In this document: positions 1 through 8,621 of the stretch, one piece after another
How positions within the stretch are numbered: the stretch's first letter is position 1
Layout: the number at the start of each line of letters is the position of its first letter
From: an uncultured Chloroflexales bacterium
GTDB lineage: Bacteria > Chloroflexota > Chloroflexia > Chloroflexales > Chloroflexaceae
NCBI GenBank assembly: GCA_937902315.1
Contig: CALGUG010000057.1
Location: forward strand, 62,001 to 126,000
Direction: 5' to 3'
DNA length: 64,000 bases
Made by a program: the position numbers and the translations under genes
Notes under the pieces: model-generated
The model's database searches: none
What the model saw: only the letters and a program-made list of their open reading frames with translations
What the model was told of the DNA's origin: nothing

Positions 1-1410
1 CGTTTCGGGGAAGTATTGCTCGTTGTTGCTCTGGCGCAGATAGACCGGCTTCTCGCTGATGGTGATGCTGGCGCTGCCGCCACCAAGCGGGGTGCGCTGT
101 CCATCGCGGTCGATCAGGGCGGCGCTCGCCCCTTCGTTGAGCGCGACCTGCACCTGCTGGCTGCCGCTGATGCGCCAGATTACCCGCACGCTGCCTCCAT
201 CCGGCAGTGTAAAGCGATAGTCGCCGATCACGCCCGGGGTGTGGAGCGGGCCTGTGCCTGCATAGCGAGCGCCGCGTAACTGCGAAGTCATCACTCCATA
301 GGCTGTGTAAGCCAACTTCGGCGTCAGGTTGTTATTGAGAATCGCGGCTGGTCCCCAAGGTTGCTGGCCTCCGTCAAACTTATCTTCCAACTGGAAATAG
401 TTGACATGTTCGATGCCCGCAGCGGCGGCCAGAACGAAGGTGCGCAACATATAGGTAGCTTGCTCGTCTTCGTTTTTGGCGAACTGCGGCTCGCAGCGAT
501 TGCCACAAGTGCTCCAGCCGACTTCGGTCACCCAGATCTGCTTGCCGCCGCCGTGGCGCTCGACCCAGCGCTTAGCCATCTCGAAGCGGCCCGGCAGGGT
601 CACATCGTAGTTTTCGCGTGGGTTTCTGAGGTAGGGCGCATCGGGAGCGTGGTCGATCAGCCAAGGGTGCAGCGAGAGCACATCGAAGCTGTCCCAGCCT
701 GCGATGGCCACCACTTTGTCCATAAAGGCGTCGGTGCCGATGGCGTCGAAGGTCATGACGCCGCCGTTCAGCACCAGCGCGGTTGGGTCGGCGGCCTTCA
801 CGGCGTCGTAGCCAGCGCGCAGAATGGCAGCGTAGGCGGCGGGGTCAGCCTTGGGCAGCCATGTGCCGTCGATATCCGGCTCGTTCCAGATCTCCCAAGC
901 GTCGACGCGCGGCGAGCCGGGCGCATCGTTGAAGCCATCGCCGTCGTAGCGCTCGACCACCATTCTGACCCAGTTGCCATAGGCGACCGGATCGGTCGGG
1001 GCGCACCAGTATTCCGGCTCGTTGTGGGCTTTGGCGTGGCGCACACAATCGCTGCTGCGCTGCTTATCGGGCGTGGTCAGCAGCATACCGATGATCTTGA
1101 TGCCGGCATCGGAGAGCATGCGGATGCGCTTATCGAAGAAGGAGTTTTCGGGACTGCCGCCCCACGAGGCCCAACTGATCTCTTCGCGCGTCCAATCGAC
1201 GCCGATCTGCTGGGCTTTCGCCACCAGCTCGCGGGCCTGCTGGTCGTTGCGCTCGCGTCCGGTGATGTAGAGGTTGAGGCCGAACAGCGACATCGGCTCG
1301 GATCGATTCTGCTGGGCGGGCGCAGACTGAACGCTAGCTACGTTAGCTCCTGAACTTACAAAAATGCTAAGGATACAAGAGAGAAGAAGAAAAAGACGTA
1401 TTTTCGACAT
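1..1410 (-). CDS. Secreted clan-A glycoside hydrolase (GH39/GH5-like), 3' end cut by window edge
   Basis: The reading frame opens at the ATG at 1408-1410 and stays open for 470 codons to the window edge, so the C-terminus is missing. Residues 1-28 look like a signal peptide (basic start, then a leucine/isoleucine-rich core), so the enzyme is probably exported. A TIM-barrel glycosidase pattern follows: WEIWNEPD near residues 172-179, with E177 as likely acid/base, and WVTEVGWS near 293-300, with E296 as likely nucleophile. Two glutamates in this arrangement are typical of retaining clan-A glycosidases (GH5, GH39 and relatives). The family within the clan and the substrate cannot be read here. 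It opens a run of glycosidase genes, which supports a role in polysaccharide breakdown. Confidence 0.8.
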   Translation of the reverse strand, partial: MSKIRLFLLLSCILSIFVSSGANVASVQSAPAQQNRSEPMSLFGLNLYITGRERNDQQARELVAKAQQIGVDWTREEISWASWGGSPENSFFDKRIRMLSDAGIKIIGMLLTTPDKQRSSDCVRHAKAHNEPEYWCAPTDPVAYGNWVRMVVERYDGDGFNDAPGSPRVDAWEIWNEPDIDGTWLPKADPAAYAAILRAGYDAVKAADPTALVLNGGVMTFDAIGTDAFMDKVVAIAGWDSFDVLSLHPWLIDHAPDAPYLRNPRENYDVTLPGRFEMAKRWVERHGGGKQIWVTEVGWSTCGNRCEPQFAKNEDEQATYMLRTFVLAAAAGIEHVNYFQLEDKFDGGQQPWGPAAILNNNLTPKLAYTAYGVMTSQLRGARYAGTGPLHTPGVIGDYRFTLPDGGSVRVIWRISGSQQVQVALNEGASAALIDRDGQRTPLGGGSASITISEKPVYLRQSNNEQYFPET

Positions 1411-1918
1411 AATAGGACTTTCCAGAGTAGAGTGATGTCTTGCATTTCAGGCATTATAGCTGAAAAGTCTTAGAAAGCAGATTTGTTTTTGATGGAATTC
1501 TATAATCAGAGAGCGCTATTGATGTTCAATATCGCTCTAGTTTGGCTTTGGCTAGGGCGAAACGCGCTTATCCACGTTGAGAGCGATGTAGCCATTGTGG
1601 GCTCATCGCTCTCGTTGTTCGGCGCTGTTTTGCGCTGACAGATAAGCCCACTTTTCGAAGAAGGGGATGTTGATAGCCGAGGGCGGACGCGCTAGAAGCC
1701 GAATGGGGGCTAGAAGCCCATCCGCCTGAGTAGAAAAAAAGCGAGCGGAGCTTAAGGGCGGAGCGGGCCGAAGAAGCTGCGCAGCTCGTTGGCGAGCAGT
1801 TCTGGCTCTGCTTGCCGTTTGATCTCTCTCGTGCTGTCTATTTGCAAGATCCTCTCAATAGCGGTTACAATTGTTCCGCTATTTTTGGAGATCGCGAAGA
1901 GCTGTTGTGGGGTGAACG
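1411..1918. other. Gene-free spacer with AGAGCGAT inverted repeats and one dispersed repeat core
   Basis: No gene is visible between the divergent glycosidase and the WYL regulator gene. Two inverted repeats share an AGAGCGAT half-site: 1510-1538 (11-base arms, one mismatch) and 1579-1613 (10-base perfect arms around a 15-base loop). A diverged copy of the dispersed repeat core lies at 1672-1691. A TATAAT-like box for the minus-strand gene is present near 1460, without a clear -35. Confidence 0.5.
1672..1691 (+). repeat. Dispersed repeat core, diverged copy 1
   Basis: This 20-base core reads GATAGCCGAGGGCGGACGCG, one base from the commonest form (GATAGCCGTAGGCGGACGCG). It sits in the spacer before the WYL regulator. 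Flanks resemble other copies (GCTAG, GGGGGCTAG). Confidence 0.6.
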
Positions 1919-2866
1919 ATGTATAATCCAACCACCCGTCTGCTGACCATTCTCGAATTGCTGCAGACCCATGCTTCGCTCAGCAGCATGGAGCTCGCGC
2001 GCCGTTTAGAGGTCGAGCCGCGCACGGTGCGGCGCTACATTCAGATGTTGCAAGATATGGGCATGCCGATCGAGGCTAGCCACGGCCCGGGCGGAGGCTA
2101 CTATCTGCGGCCCGGCTTCAAGCTGCCACCCTTGCTCTTCACCGAGGAGGAGGGCAGCGCGATCGCCTTGGGCCTGCTGAGCTTGGCCTGGCTGCAGATC
2201 GACCGCTCGCCGGTGGCCTTTCAGGGCGCGCTGGCCAAGCTGCTACGGGTCTTGCCCGTCAAGGCGCGCGAACGGATCAACGCCCTCACCAGCCATATCT
2301 CGTTTATCGGCGACGGCTTGGAGGGCCGCCCCGATATGGCGCTGCTGCTCAATTTGAGCGAGGCCATGCAGCTCCAGAAAAAGATCGCGATCCGCTACGC
2401 TTCGAGCGGCGGCCCGAGCGAGCGGGTAGTCGATCCCTATGCGGTCAATGCGCTGTGGGGGCGCTGGTATCTGGCGGGCTACTGCCATCTGCGGCGTGGC
2501 TACCGGGTCTTTCGGCTGGATCGCATCGAGACGCTCGAGATTCGCGACGAGCAGTTCGAGCGCGATCCCGACTTCGATCCACGGCGTTTTATCGAGCAGC
2601 TCTTCAGCAACGAGCGCGATCAGCCGATCGTGGTCGAGTTCGAGGCCCCCTTGAGCGAGATGCAGCGCCGTATTCCGCCCAGCTACGGCCGACTGTATGC
2701 CTGCGCCACTGGCACCCGCTTCGAGACGCGCTATGCTCATCTCGAAAGCGTGGCGCGTTTTCTGTTGGGCCTCAATCAGCCCTTTACTGTTGTAGAACCG
2801 AGCGAATTGCGCGCTTTATTGCGCCAGATCGCTAGCGATATGCTTCGACGACTCGGCGAAGAATGA
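1919..2866 (+). CDS. YafY-type HTH/WYL transcriptional regulator
   Basis: A 315-residue regulator with an N-terminal winged helix-turn-helix at about residues 5-60 (LSSMELARRLEVEPRTVRRY) and a WYL domain at about 140-235. The characteristic W-Y-L segment is in LWGRWYLAGY, followed by the FRLDRI motif. A C-terminal WCX-like extension completes the usual length for this family. WYL proteins bind ligands such as nucleotides or nucleic acid ends and many repress neighbouring genes. The stop lies only 10 bases before the GH27 alpha-galactosidase on the same strand, so the two are probably co-transcribed and this protein probably controls local sugar genes. That role is inference. Confidence 0.87.
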   Translation: MYNPTTRLLTILELLQTHASLSSMELARRLEVEPRTVRRYIQMLQDMGMPIEASHGPGGGYYLRPGFKLPPLLFTEEEGSAIALGLLSLAWLQIDRSPVAFQGALAKLLRVLPVKARERINALTSHISFIGDGLEGRPDMALLLNLSEAMQLQKKIAIRYASSGGPSERVVDPYAVNALWGRWYLAGYCHLRRGYRVFRLDRIETLEIRDEQFERDPDFDPRRFIEQLFSNERDQPIVVEFEAPLSEMQRRIPPSYGRLYACATGTRFETRYAHLESVARFLLGLNQPFTVVEPSELRALLRQIASDMLRRLGEE

Positions 2867-2876
2867 AAGAAAACCG

Positions 2877-4049
2877 ATGATAGATAAACCCAATCTCGCA
2901 GCGACCCCGCCTATGGGTTGGAACTCGTGGAATACATTTGGCAACAAAGTCAACGAAGAGGTGATTCGCGAAACCGCCGATGCTTTGGTGGCATCCGGTC
3001 TGCGCGACTTAGGCTACCGCTACATCGTGATCGACGACTGCTGGTCGCTCAAAGGCAAACGCGACGGCAACGGCGACCTGATCGCTGACCCCGCAAAGTT
3101 CCCCAGCGGGATCGCGGCGCTGGCCGACTACGTTCATAACTTGGGCTTTAAGCTGGGCATCTACTCCGATGCCGCCGAACGCACCTGCGCAGGCTTCCCG
3201 GGCAGCTACGGTTTTGAGGATCAGGACGCAGCCTTGTGGGCCAGCTGGAAGATCGACTACCTCAAGTACGACTACTGTCACGCGCCCAAAGATCAGGCCA
3301 GCGCGATCGAGCGCTATAGCCGCATGGGCCAGGCCCTGCGCAAGAGTGGCCGCGACATCCTCTACTCGGTCTGCGAGTGGGGTGCGCGCAGCCCGCATCT
3401 GTGGGCCAGCCAGCTCGGCGCGCATATGTGGCGCATCTCGGGCGATGTCTACGATAGCTGGGTGAGCGTGCGGGTCGAGCTGCCCAACGAGCCGCCCTTC
3501 TACAGCTTGGGCATCGATTCGCTCTTCGACAAAGCCGCTATAGCGCAGCCTTACGCCGGGCCTAACGGCTGGAACGACCTCGATATGCTGGTGGTTGGTC
3601 TGAAGGGCAAGGGCCAGATCAAGGGCAGCGGTATGAGCTTTGTCGAGTATCAGACCCAAATGTCGCTCTGGAGCATCGTTTGTTCGCCGCTGATGATCGG
3701 CTGCGATCTACGCTCGCTCGATGCCGAGAGCGGCGCGCTGCTCTCGAACCGCGAGGTGCTGGCGGTCAACCAAGATCCGCTGGGCATTGCGGGCCGGCGC
3801 GTGCGCAGCGAGAACGGCTGCGAGATCTGGGTCAAGCCGCTCAGCGATGGCTCGGTGGCCGCTGCGATCGTCAACCGCGGCTCGGTCTGGAACGATTTCA
3901 CGCTCAAGGCCAGCGATGTCGGCCTGCTCGATTCGCCCAAGCTGGTGCGCGATCTCTGGGCGCAGAGCGATCTGGCCGAGTTCCGGGAGACGCTCGAGTT
4001 CCGGGTCGAAGCTCACCAGACGCGCTTCTTCCGTATCCAGCCCGCCTAA
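2877..4049 (+). CDS. Alpha-galactosidase, GH27
   Basis: Hydrolyses terminal alpha-D-galactose from oligosaccharides or galactomannan side chains by a retaining mechanism. The 390-residue protein begins with the GH27 signature PPMGWNSWNTFG (residues 11-22) and the VIDDCW strand. The nucleophile is D132 in KYDYC, and the acid/base is probably D190 in WRISGDV. NGWNDLDML is the late-barrel GH27 motif. A short antiparallel C-terminal beta domain follows from about residue 290. There is no signal peptide, so the enzyme probably acts inside the cell on imported oligosaccharides. It follows the WYL regulator by 10 bases. Confidence 0.94.
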   Translation: MIDKPNLAATPPMGWNSWNTFGNKVNEEVIRETADALVASGLRDLGYRYIVIDDCWSLKGKRDGNGDLIADPAKFPSGIAALADYVHNLGFKLGIYSDAAERTCAGFPGSYGFEDQDAALWASWKIDYLKYDYCHAPKDQASAIERYSRMGQALRKSGRDILYSVCEWGARSPHLWASQLGAHMWRISGDVYDSWVSVRVELPNEPPFYSLGIDSLFDKAAIAQPYAGPNGWNDLDMLVVGLKGKGQIKGSGMSFVEYQTQMSLWSIVCSPLMIGCDLRSLDAESGALLSNREVLAVNQDPLGIAGRRVRSENGCEIWVKPLSDGSVAAAIVNRGSVWNDFTLKASDVGLLDSPKLVRDLWAQSDLAEFRETLEFRVEAHQTRFFRIQPA

Positions 4050-4121
4050 GGCGATAAGTGTAAAGTATTGTACGGCCTTCCGGCATGTGTCTGGAGGGCC
4101 GTTCGCTTTCTGCCAGAGCTA

Positions 4122-4778
4122 TTACAGTTCGAAGTCGGCGGTGCTAAAGATCACGCTAAAGGCTTTGCAATAGATTACGACTGAACGATACTGCTCGATG
4201 CTAAGATCGCTTGGTAATTCGTAGTTTTGGTTACCTTGGTTGCCTTTGAGGCGAGCCAGCTCTAAATAGCCTTGATCGAAGAGCTCTTGGTTGCTGCGCG
4301 GCATAACTGCGCCCGAAAGCCCTACGTACAGGTCGGGGCCATTTTGGGCGTTCAGATCTTCCAAACGTAGCACAAGCTGACCGTCGGGCAGTTGATAGAT
4401 CACAGCGCGGCCTTCGGCCCCATGCAGACGGTCGATCTGCGTGAAGCTGCCAGTGAGCAGCGCGATTGGTTCGCTAGGGGTCGGACTTGGCTCTGGCGTG
4501 GGGCTAGCTTCGGGTGTAGCACTAGCTGCAGTTGTTGGGCTAGAAGCCAGCACAGTGTTGGTGACAGCAGCGATTGTTGGGCTAGCTTCTGCGCTCGTAG
4601 GCTGAGGCGTTGGGCTAGTTTCGGGGCTTGCAAGGCTTGCCACTGCCGGAAAATCTTCCTCAACGCGATGGTTGATAAACAGCGGCGAGATTGTCCAATA
4701 CAGAAAGGCGATCACGGCAGCCCCCACGACCAGGCCGCCAGCGCCGATTACGATCTTCTTTGCGCTGAAACTGGACAT
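4122..4778 (-). CDS. Membrane-anchored DM13-domain protein
   Basis: The start is placed at ATG 4776-4778, preceded by GAGGAG at 4785-4790, rather than 27 bases upstream where there is no such site. The protein has about 218 residues. A single N-terminal membrane segment (residues 8-30) is followed by a Pro/Ser/Thr/Glu-rich linker to about residue 105, typical of a surface tether. The C-terminal ~110 residues are a DM13 domain: GSFTQIDRLHGAEG, the NGPDLYVGLSG strand, and YRSVVIYCKAFSVIFS with the conserved cysteine. DM13 domains are proposed redox or electron-transfer modules at cell surfaces. The actual function is unknown. It is convergent with the GH27 gene. Confidence 0.82.
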   Translation of the reverse strand: MSSFSAKKIVIGAGGLVVGAAVIAFLYWTISPLFINHRVEEDFPAVASLASPETSPTPQPTSAEASPTIAAVTNTVLASSPTTAASATPEASPTPEPSPTPSEPIALLTGSFTQIDRLHGAEGRAVIYQLPDGQLVLRLEDLNAQNGPDLYVGLSGAVMPRSNQELFDQGYLELARLKGNQGNQNYELPSDLSIEQYRSVVIYCKAFSVIFSTADFEL

Positions 4779-4926
4779 TATTTGCTCCTCGCTTGTAACC
4801 GACAAGTTCTTCTATGGATTGTGCCCCATTTCGCTCGTGTCCGCCATAGAACATGTGGGTTTGAAATATTTTTGGCCCTGTTCAGCATGTTGGCGGCTAG
4901 GGCTGTACCCTCCATGCGGCCCCAAG

Positions 4927-4946
4927 CGCGTCCGCCTACGGCTATC
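4927..4946 (-). repeat. Dispersed repeat core, copy 2
   Basis: Reads CGCGTCCGCCTACGGCTATC on the plus strand. It is the reverse complement of the family core and is flanked by CAAAAGGGCTAGCC. Confidence 0.75.
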
Positions 4947-4967
4947 AAAAGGGCTAGCCTGCCCTCA

Positions 4968-5078
4968 TCCCCGGCCCTTCTCCCGCATCTGTACATTAGC
5001 CACAAATCGACATACGGTCAGCGTTATCTGCCCTCACCCCCCCGGCCCCTCTCCCGCACTGCGGGCGAGGGGGTGAAT
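4968..5078. repeat. CCCTCACCCCCGGCCCCTCTCCCGC-type repeats
   Basis: Two related C-rich units are present. The first is near 4970-4996. The second, near 5029-5077, folds back on itself because its 3' half (GCGGGCGAGGGGGTGA) is complementary to the 5' half. Similar short palindromic repeats are common between genes in Chloroflexota and some other bacteria. Confidence 0.6.
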
Positions 5079-5291
5079 GTTGATGTTGAAGCGATTTCGT
5101 TCAACCTCTCTGAGTTCTGTGCTCTCAAGGATACTCCCGCGATGCTATACGACATATCGCCTTTTGCTGCCAACACGACTTTTGGCTAATGCATAGCTCC
5201 CGCATTGCGGGAGAAGGGAGCGCTGCGAACCTTGCTTACAGAGCTCACCCGCTCTGCCGAAGGCTAAGCAACACAACGTGATCAAAGCGCC

Positions 5292-5356
5292 AACAGGGCT
5301 GATCGCCGTTTCAAACCAAGCTGCTAGGCTTCGCTGAAATGCTGATCAGCCCTGTT
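5292..5356 (-). terminator. Long hairpin after the GH2 operon
   Basis: Perfect 13-base arms (AACAGGGCTGATC at 5292-5304 and its complement at 5344-5356) enclose a 39-base loop with a further TTTCA/TGAAA pairing. It begins about 30 bases past the GH2 stop, so it probably ends the minus-strand operon. There is no long U-tract. Confidence 0.5.
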
Positions 5357-5387
5357 ATTCTGGGCGCGTTTCGGTTTAACTCAGCGC

Positions 5388-7553
5388 CTAGACGACGCTG
5401 ATCTCGTAGGTATGCTCGAAGTCGGAGTTTTGGGTGCCCGAGAGCGCTAGCGTCAAAGTGTAGAGACCTGGCTGGGGTGGCGTGAAGCGCAAACGATCGA
5501 TTTCGAAGGCCAGACAGTCTGCTCCCATCGTCAGGGTGTGCTCGATATAGGCCAGCTCGCCACCATCGGCTTGGCGCAGCCAAGCTTCGCAGATCAAGTT
5601 GTGAACAGCGTGTTGAGCGTCGTTCATCGCATAAATCTTAAACTCAATCTGTTCGCCGACCTTGTAGGTGCGGGGTGCAAAGATCGCGCAGACATATTGC
5701 GGGCTGAAGGCGATCTTGAGCGCGTAGTAGGACTGCTTCGGCACCCGCCAGTAGTCGACAACGCTCCACTGGATGGCAGGGTGCGAATCTTGGAACTGGA
5801 AAGGCACGATGCCGCCGGTCGGGCGGTATTTGTTCACCCGTAGCCGATCGATGTAGTAGCGATTGATCATGCTCTGATATTTCTGGCTCAGGTTGATGAT
5901 CTCTTCCAACGAGCCAGCCGAGCGCCAGTTGATCCAGTGAGCCATCACATCGGGCTGGAAGTTGTGGTGAATGGCTAAATGCTCTTCGTCGAGCTTGCGC
6001 AGATCGGGATCGATAAACTTCAAAGAGCTTTCGAGATTCGGAAAGCTCTGGGCGCCGAACTCGGTCACGAAGTGGGTATTGCTCAAGAAGTGCTTAAAGA
6101 TTAATTCGCCCTCGTTGAGCGTGCCATAGGAGCGATACCAGCCGAAGTAGAAGTGGACGTCGTTGCCCGCGCGATAGCCGGGGATGGTGATCTCGCCCGA
6201 TGAACGAATCACAGGACGCAGTGGATCTTCACTCTGGGCCACCTTTTGCATCTGTTTGTCGAGCACATCGCGCGACCAGTTCAAAAAGAGCGCGCTGTTG
6301 TAGGTGCGCAAACGGGTGATCAGGCGCTCGTCGGCGGTATCGACCGTATAGACCGCTTCGTTATGCATGCACCAGATCACAATACTTGGATGGTTGAAGA
6401 GCATGCGCACCATTTCACGGGTTTGGCGCTTAGCCTCTTCCAAAATGCTGCGCTGATAGAGCCACTGGAGCGGCATATCTTGCCAGACCAGCATGCCCGC
6501 CTTGTCGGCCTCTTCGTAGAAGCTGGGGTTGCTCACATGGGCGTGCACGCGCAACAGGTTCATATGGGCCTCGCGCGCCAGCTCGATGTCGCGGGCGCAG
6601 CGGGCGCTGCTCAGGTGGGCGATGCGGGCGTCGCCCGGGCCATAGTTGTTGCCCTTGATCAAAAAGCGCACCCCGTTGAGATAGGGGATCCAGTTGCGTA
6701 GCTCGAAGCGGCGCACGCCAAAGTTCGACTCGTAGTGGTCGGAGTGCTGCTCGTCGATCAAGACTTCGAGCGTCATGCGGTAGAGATGCGGCTCGCCCAA
6801 GTCGTGCGACCACCACAGCTTGGGATCGCGCAGCTTGAGGAAGCCGTTCAGCTCGTGGCGGCCCGGACGCAGCATGCGACGCTGCTCGTGAACCTGGGGC
6901 TGCCCATCGAAGGTGAGCGGGGTGAAGGTCCAGCGCAGGGTCACATGGCTGTCGATAAGGCTGTCGAATTCGGCCCAGAAGCGCAACTGGGCGAAGGAAT
7001 CGCTGATGGTTTCGGTATGGCAGCGCACACTTTTGATTCGGATCGGCCCGCTGCGCTGTAGTTCGACTGGACGCCACAGCCCGCCCGGGTTCATAGTGCG
7101 ATCCATCGAATCCCAATGGCTGAAGACGCCGGTCAGCATGCGCTTATCGGAGCGCTTATACTCGTTATTGCATTCCAGCTCGATGAAGAGGCGATTCTCC
7201 TCCTCTAGCAGGTCGCTGACATCGATCTCGTAGGGCGCGAAGTAGCCTTCGTGCCGACCCAGATCGATGCCATTGAGATAGGGCTGGCTCCAGTAGAAAG
7301 CGCCATTGATGCGCAACCAATAGCGGTCGCTTTTGCGTCGAGGCGCGTTGGGACGCCGAAAATGGGTGGCATAGACCACCTTTCCTGCATAATCTGCCAA
7401 CTCGGGATGCTCTTGCCAGTGGCCCGGCACTTTGGTCGGCAACCAACCCGAATCGTCTCGCGTGTAAAAGCCGTGCTCAAACTGATCCACTGGCTTGAGC
7501 GCCCAGTTTTCCGAAATCGTGTAGGGGTATACCTGTTGATCTAGATCAGTCAT
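5388..7553 (-). CDS. GH2 glycosidase (beta-mannosidase/beta-galactosidase-like)
   Basis: A 721-residue GH2 enzyme with the usual order: N-terminal sugar-binding jelly-roll domain (about 1-165), immunoglobulin-like domain (about 170-275), TIM barrel (about 285-570) and a C-terminal beta domain. The acid/base is E399 in IWCMHNEAVY and the nucleophile is E498 in HFVTEFGAQSFP. LIKGNNYGPGD and LLRVHAH are typical barrel motifs. TEFGAQSFP resembles beta-mannosidase-like members more than classical LacZ, but substrate is uncertain. There is no signal peptide, so it probably acts in the cytoplasm. The start overlaps the stop of the upstream glycosyltransferase gene by ATGA, so translation is probably coupled. 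Confidence 0.88.
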   Translation of the reverse strand: MTDLDQQVYPYTISENWALKPVDQFEHGFYTRDDSGWLPTKVPGHWQEHPELADYAGKVVYATHFRRPNAPRRKSDRYWLRINGAFYWSQPYLNGIDLGRHEGYFAPYEIDVSDLLEEENRLFIELECNNEYKRSDKRMLTGVFSHWDSMDRTMNPGGLWRPVELQRSGPIRIKSVRCHTETISDSFAQLRFWAEFDSLIDSHVTLRWTFTPLTFDGQPQVHEQRRMLRPGRHELNGFLKLRDPKLWWSHDLGEPHLYRMTLEVLIDEQHSDHYESNFGVRRFELRNWIPYLNGVRFLIKGNNYGPGDARIAHLSSARCARDIELAREAHMNLLRVHAHVSNPSFYEEADKAGMLVWQDMPLQWLYQRSILEEAKRQTREMVRMLFNHPSIVIWCMHNEAVYTVDTADERLITRLRTYNSALFLNWSRDVLDKQMQKVAQSEDPLRPVIRSSGEITIPGYRAGNDVHFYFGWYRSYGTLNEGELIFKHFLSNTHFVTEFGAQSFPNLESSLKFIDPDLRKLDEEHLAIHHNFQPDVMAHWINWRSAGSLEEIINLSQKYQSMINRYYIDRLRVNKYRPTGGIVPFQFQDSHPAIQWSVVDYWRVPKQSYYALKIAFSPQYVCAIFAPRTYKVGEQIEFKIYAMNDAQHAVHNLICEAWLRQADGGELAYIEHTLTMGADCLAFEIDRLRFTPPQPGLYTLTLALSGTQNSDFEHTYEISVV

Positions 7554-8566
7554 CCTGAGGCTTTCTCTTCAAAGTTTCGCTCATCGTTGAGACTGCGCAG
7601 CACCTCGCTGTAGATGGCGACTCGTTGACGACGAAGGTCGCGCCGATGGCCGATCAGCAGCTTTGCTGTTTCGACCGCAAGCTCCCAAAGGTAACAGGCG
7701 ATCAAGAATCTGCGCAAACAGGCGCTCACAAAAGGGCCTTTGAGCAGTCGCGCCAAGCGAATCTTCGATAGTTGAAAGTTGATATGGCGGCGCGCGAGAA
7801 TCTGCTCGCTGCTGCGACCTTCGTAGTGGGTGATCACGGCGCTGGGCAGATAGCCGATCTGCTCGAAGTTGGTCAGTTCGGTGGTGGGCGTATTGGTGAG
7901 CTGTAAGCGGTATTGCCACTCCAGCTCTTCGCTATACATAAAAAAGCCTTCGTCGAGCAATCCAGCCCGCACAATCGCGCTGCTGCGCACCAGCAGGGCC
8001 GCGCCCACCAGCCAGCCCACGCGCTGCTCTTGGTCGGGCGAACGTTCGGCGTAGTGGTAGTGGCGCTTCCAAGGGTTGTCGGGCCAGAGCCGTTCGAGCG
8101 GCGTGCTCTCCCAGAAAAAGCTGGCGCTGGTTGGGAAGCGCCGACGCGAAGATTGGAGCGTTCCATCGCCATAGCGCAACTGCGGCCCGACCGCTACAAG
8201 CTCGGGATGCGCTTTGAGATAGTTGAGCAGTTGCGGGATCGCATCGCTCTCGACTCGTGTATCGGGGTTGAGCAGCATCACAAAGGGCACAGCTGGCTTG
8301 CTGTTGGGGCCTTGGCCGAAGCCCAATGCGCACAAAGCAAGGTTATTGCCGCCCGCAAAGCCGATATTGGTCGGCGATTCGTAGAGCACAACCTCGGGGA
8401 AAGATTGACGCAGCATAGCGGGGGTTCCATCGCTGGAAGCCGAGTCGACCACGTGGATGTCGTATTCGATACCGCTAGAGGCGAGCGATCTATGAATGCT
8501 CTCGATACAGTCGCGCAGAAGGTCGGCTACGTTCCAAGATACGATAATAATGCTCAGTTCTGGCAT
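7550..8566 (-). CDS. GT2 glycosyltransferase (rhamnosyltransferase-like)
   Basis: The 338-residue protein has a GT-A fold. It opens with LSIIIVSWNVADLLRDCIES, followed by DIHVVDSASSDGT (nucleotide-sugar binding), NIGFAGGNN (a motif of rhamnosyltransferase-like GT2 proteins) and the metal-binding LLNPDTRV, a DxD-type motif. FFMYSEELEW is the later catalytic-base region. Amphipathic residues near 290-310 may associate with the membrane. Such enzymes normally build cell-surface polysaccharides, so its position between a kinase and a glycosidase is unusual. It overlaps the GH2 start by four bases and follows the APH-type kinase by 55 bases. Confidence 0.85.
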   Translation of the reverse strand: MPELSIIIVSWNVADLLRDCIESIHRSLASSGIEYDIHVVDSASSDGTPAMLRQSFPEVVLYESPTNIGFAGGNNLALCALGFGQGPNSKPAVPFVMLLNPDTRVESDAIPQLLNYLKAHPELVAVGPQLRYGDGTLQSSRRRFPTSASFFWESTPLERLWPDNPWKRHYHYAERSPDQEQRVGWLVGAALLVRSSAIVRAGLLDEGFFMYSEELEWQYRLQLTNTPTTELTNFEQIGYLPSAVITHYEGRSSEQILARRHINFQLSKIRLARLLKGPFVSACLRRFLIACYLWELAVETAKLLIGHRRDLRRQRVAIYSEVLRSLNDERNFEEKASG

Positions 8567-8621
8567 CGTTCACACTTCTTACAGAGGCGAGCTACTGGTT
8601 TCATCATACCATGCGCTTCGG

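Larger units (their letters stand above)
4779..5387. other. Gene-free spacer rich in repeats
   Basis: No gene is supported here. It contains one dispersed-repeat core (4927-4946), two CCCTCA(C/T)CCCCGGCCC-type repeats (about 4970-4996 and 5029-5077), a CTCCCGCATTGCGGGAG palindrome at 5197-5213, and a long hairpin at 5292-5356 just downstream of the GH2 stop. Reading frames across this spacer come from the repeats. Confidence 0.6.

Noticed and set aside
361..1353. Long plus-strand frame of 330 codons opposite the first glycosidase
   Set aside because: It is the antisense of a gene with clear GH catalytic motifs, has no ribosome-binding site, and its predicted protein matches nothing.
4392..5189. 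265-codon plus-strand frame across the DM13 gene and the repeats
   Set aside because: It joins antisense of the DM13 gene with repeat DNA; no coding signature.
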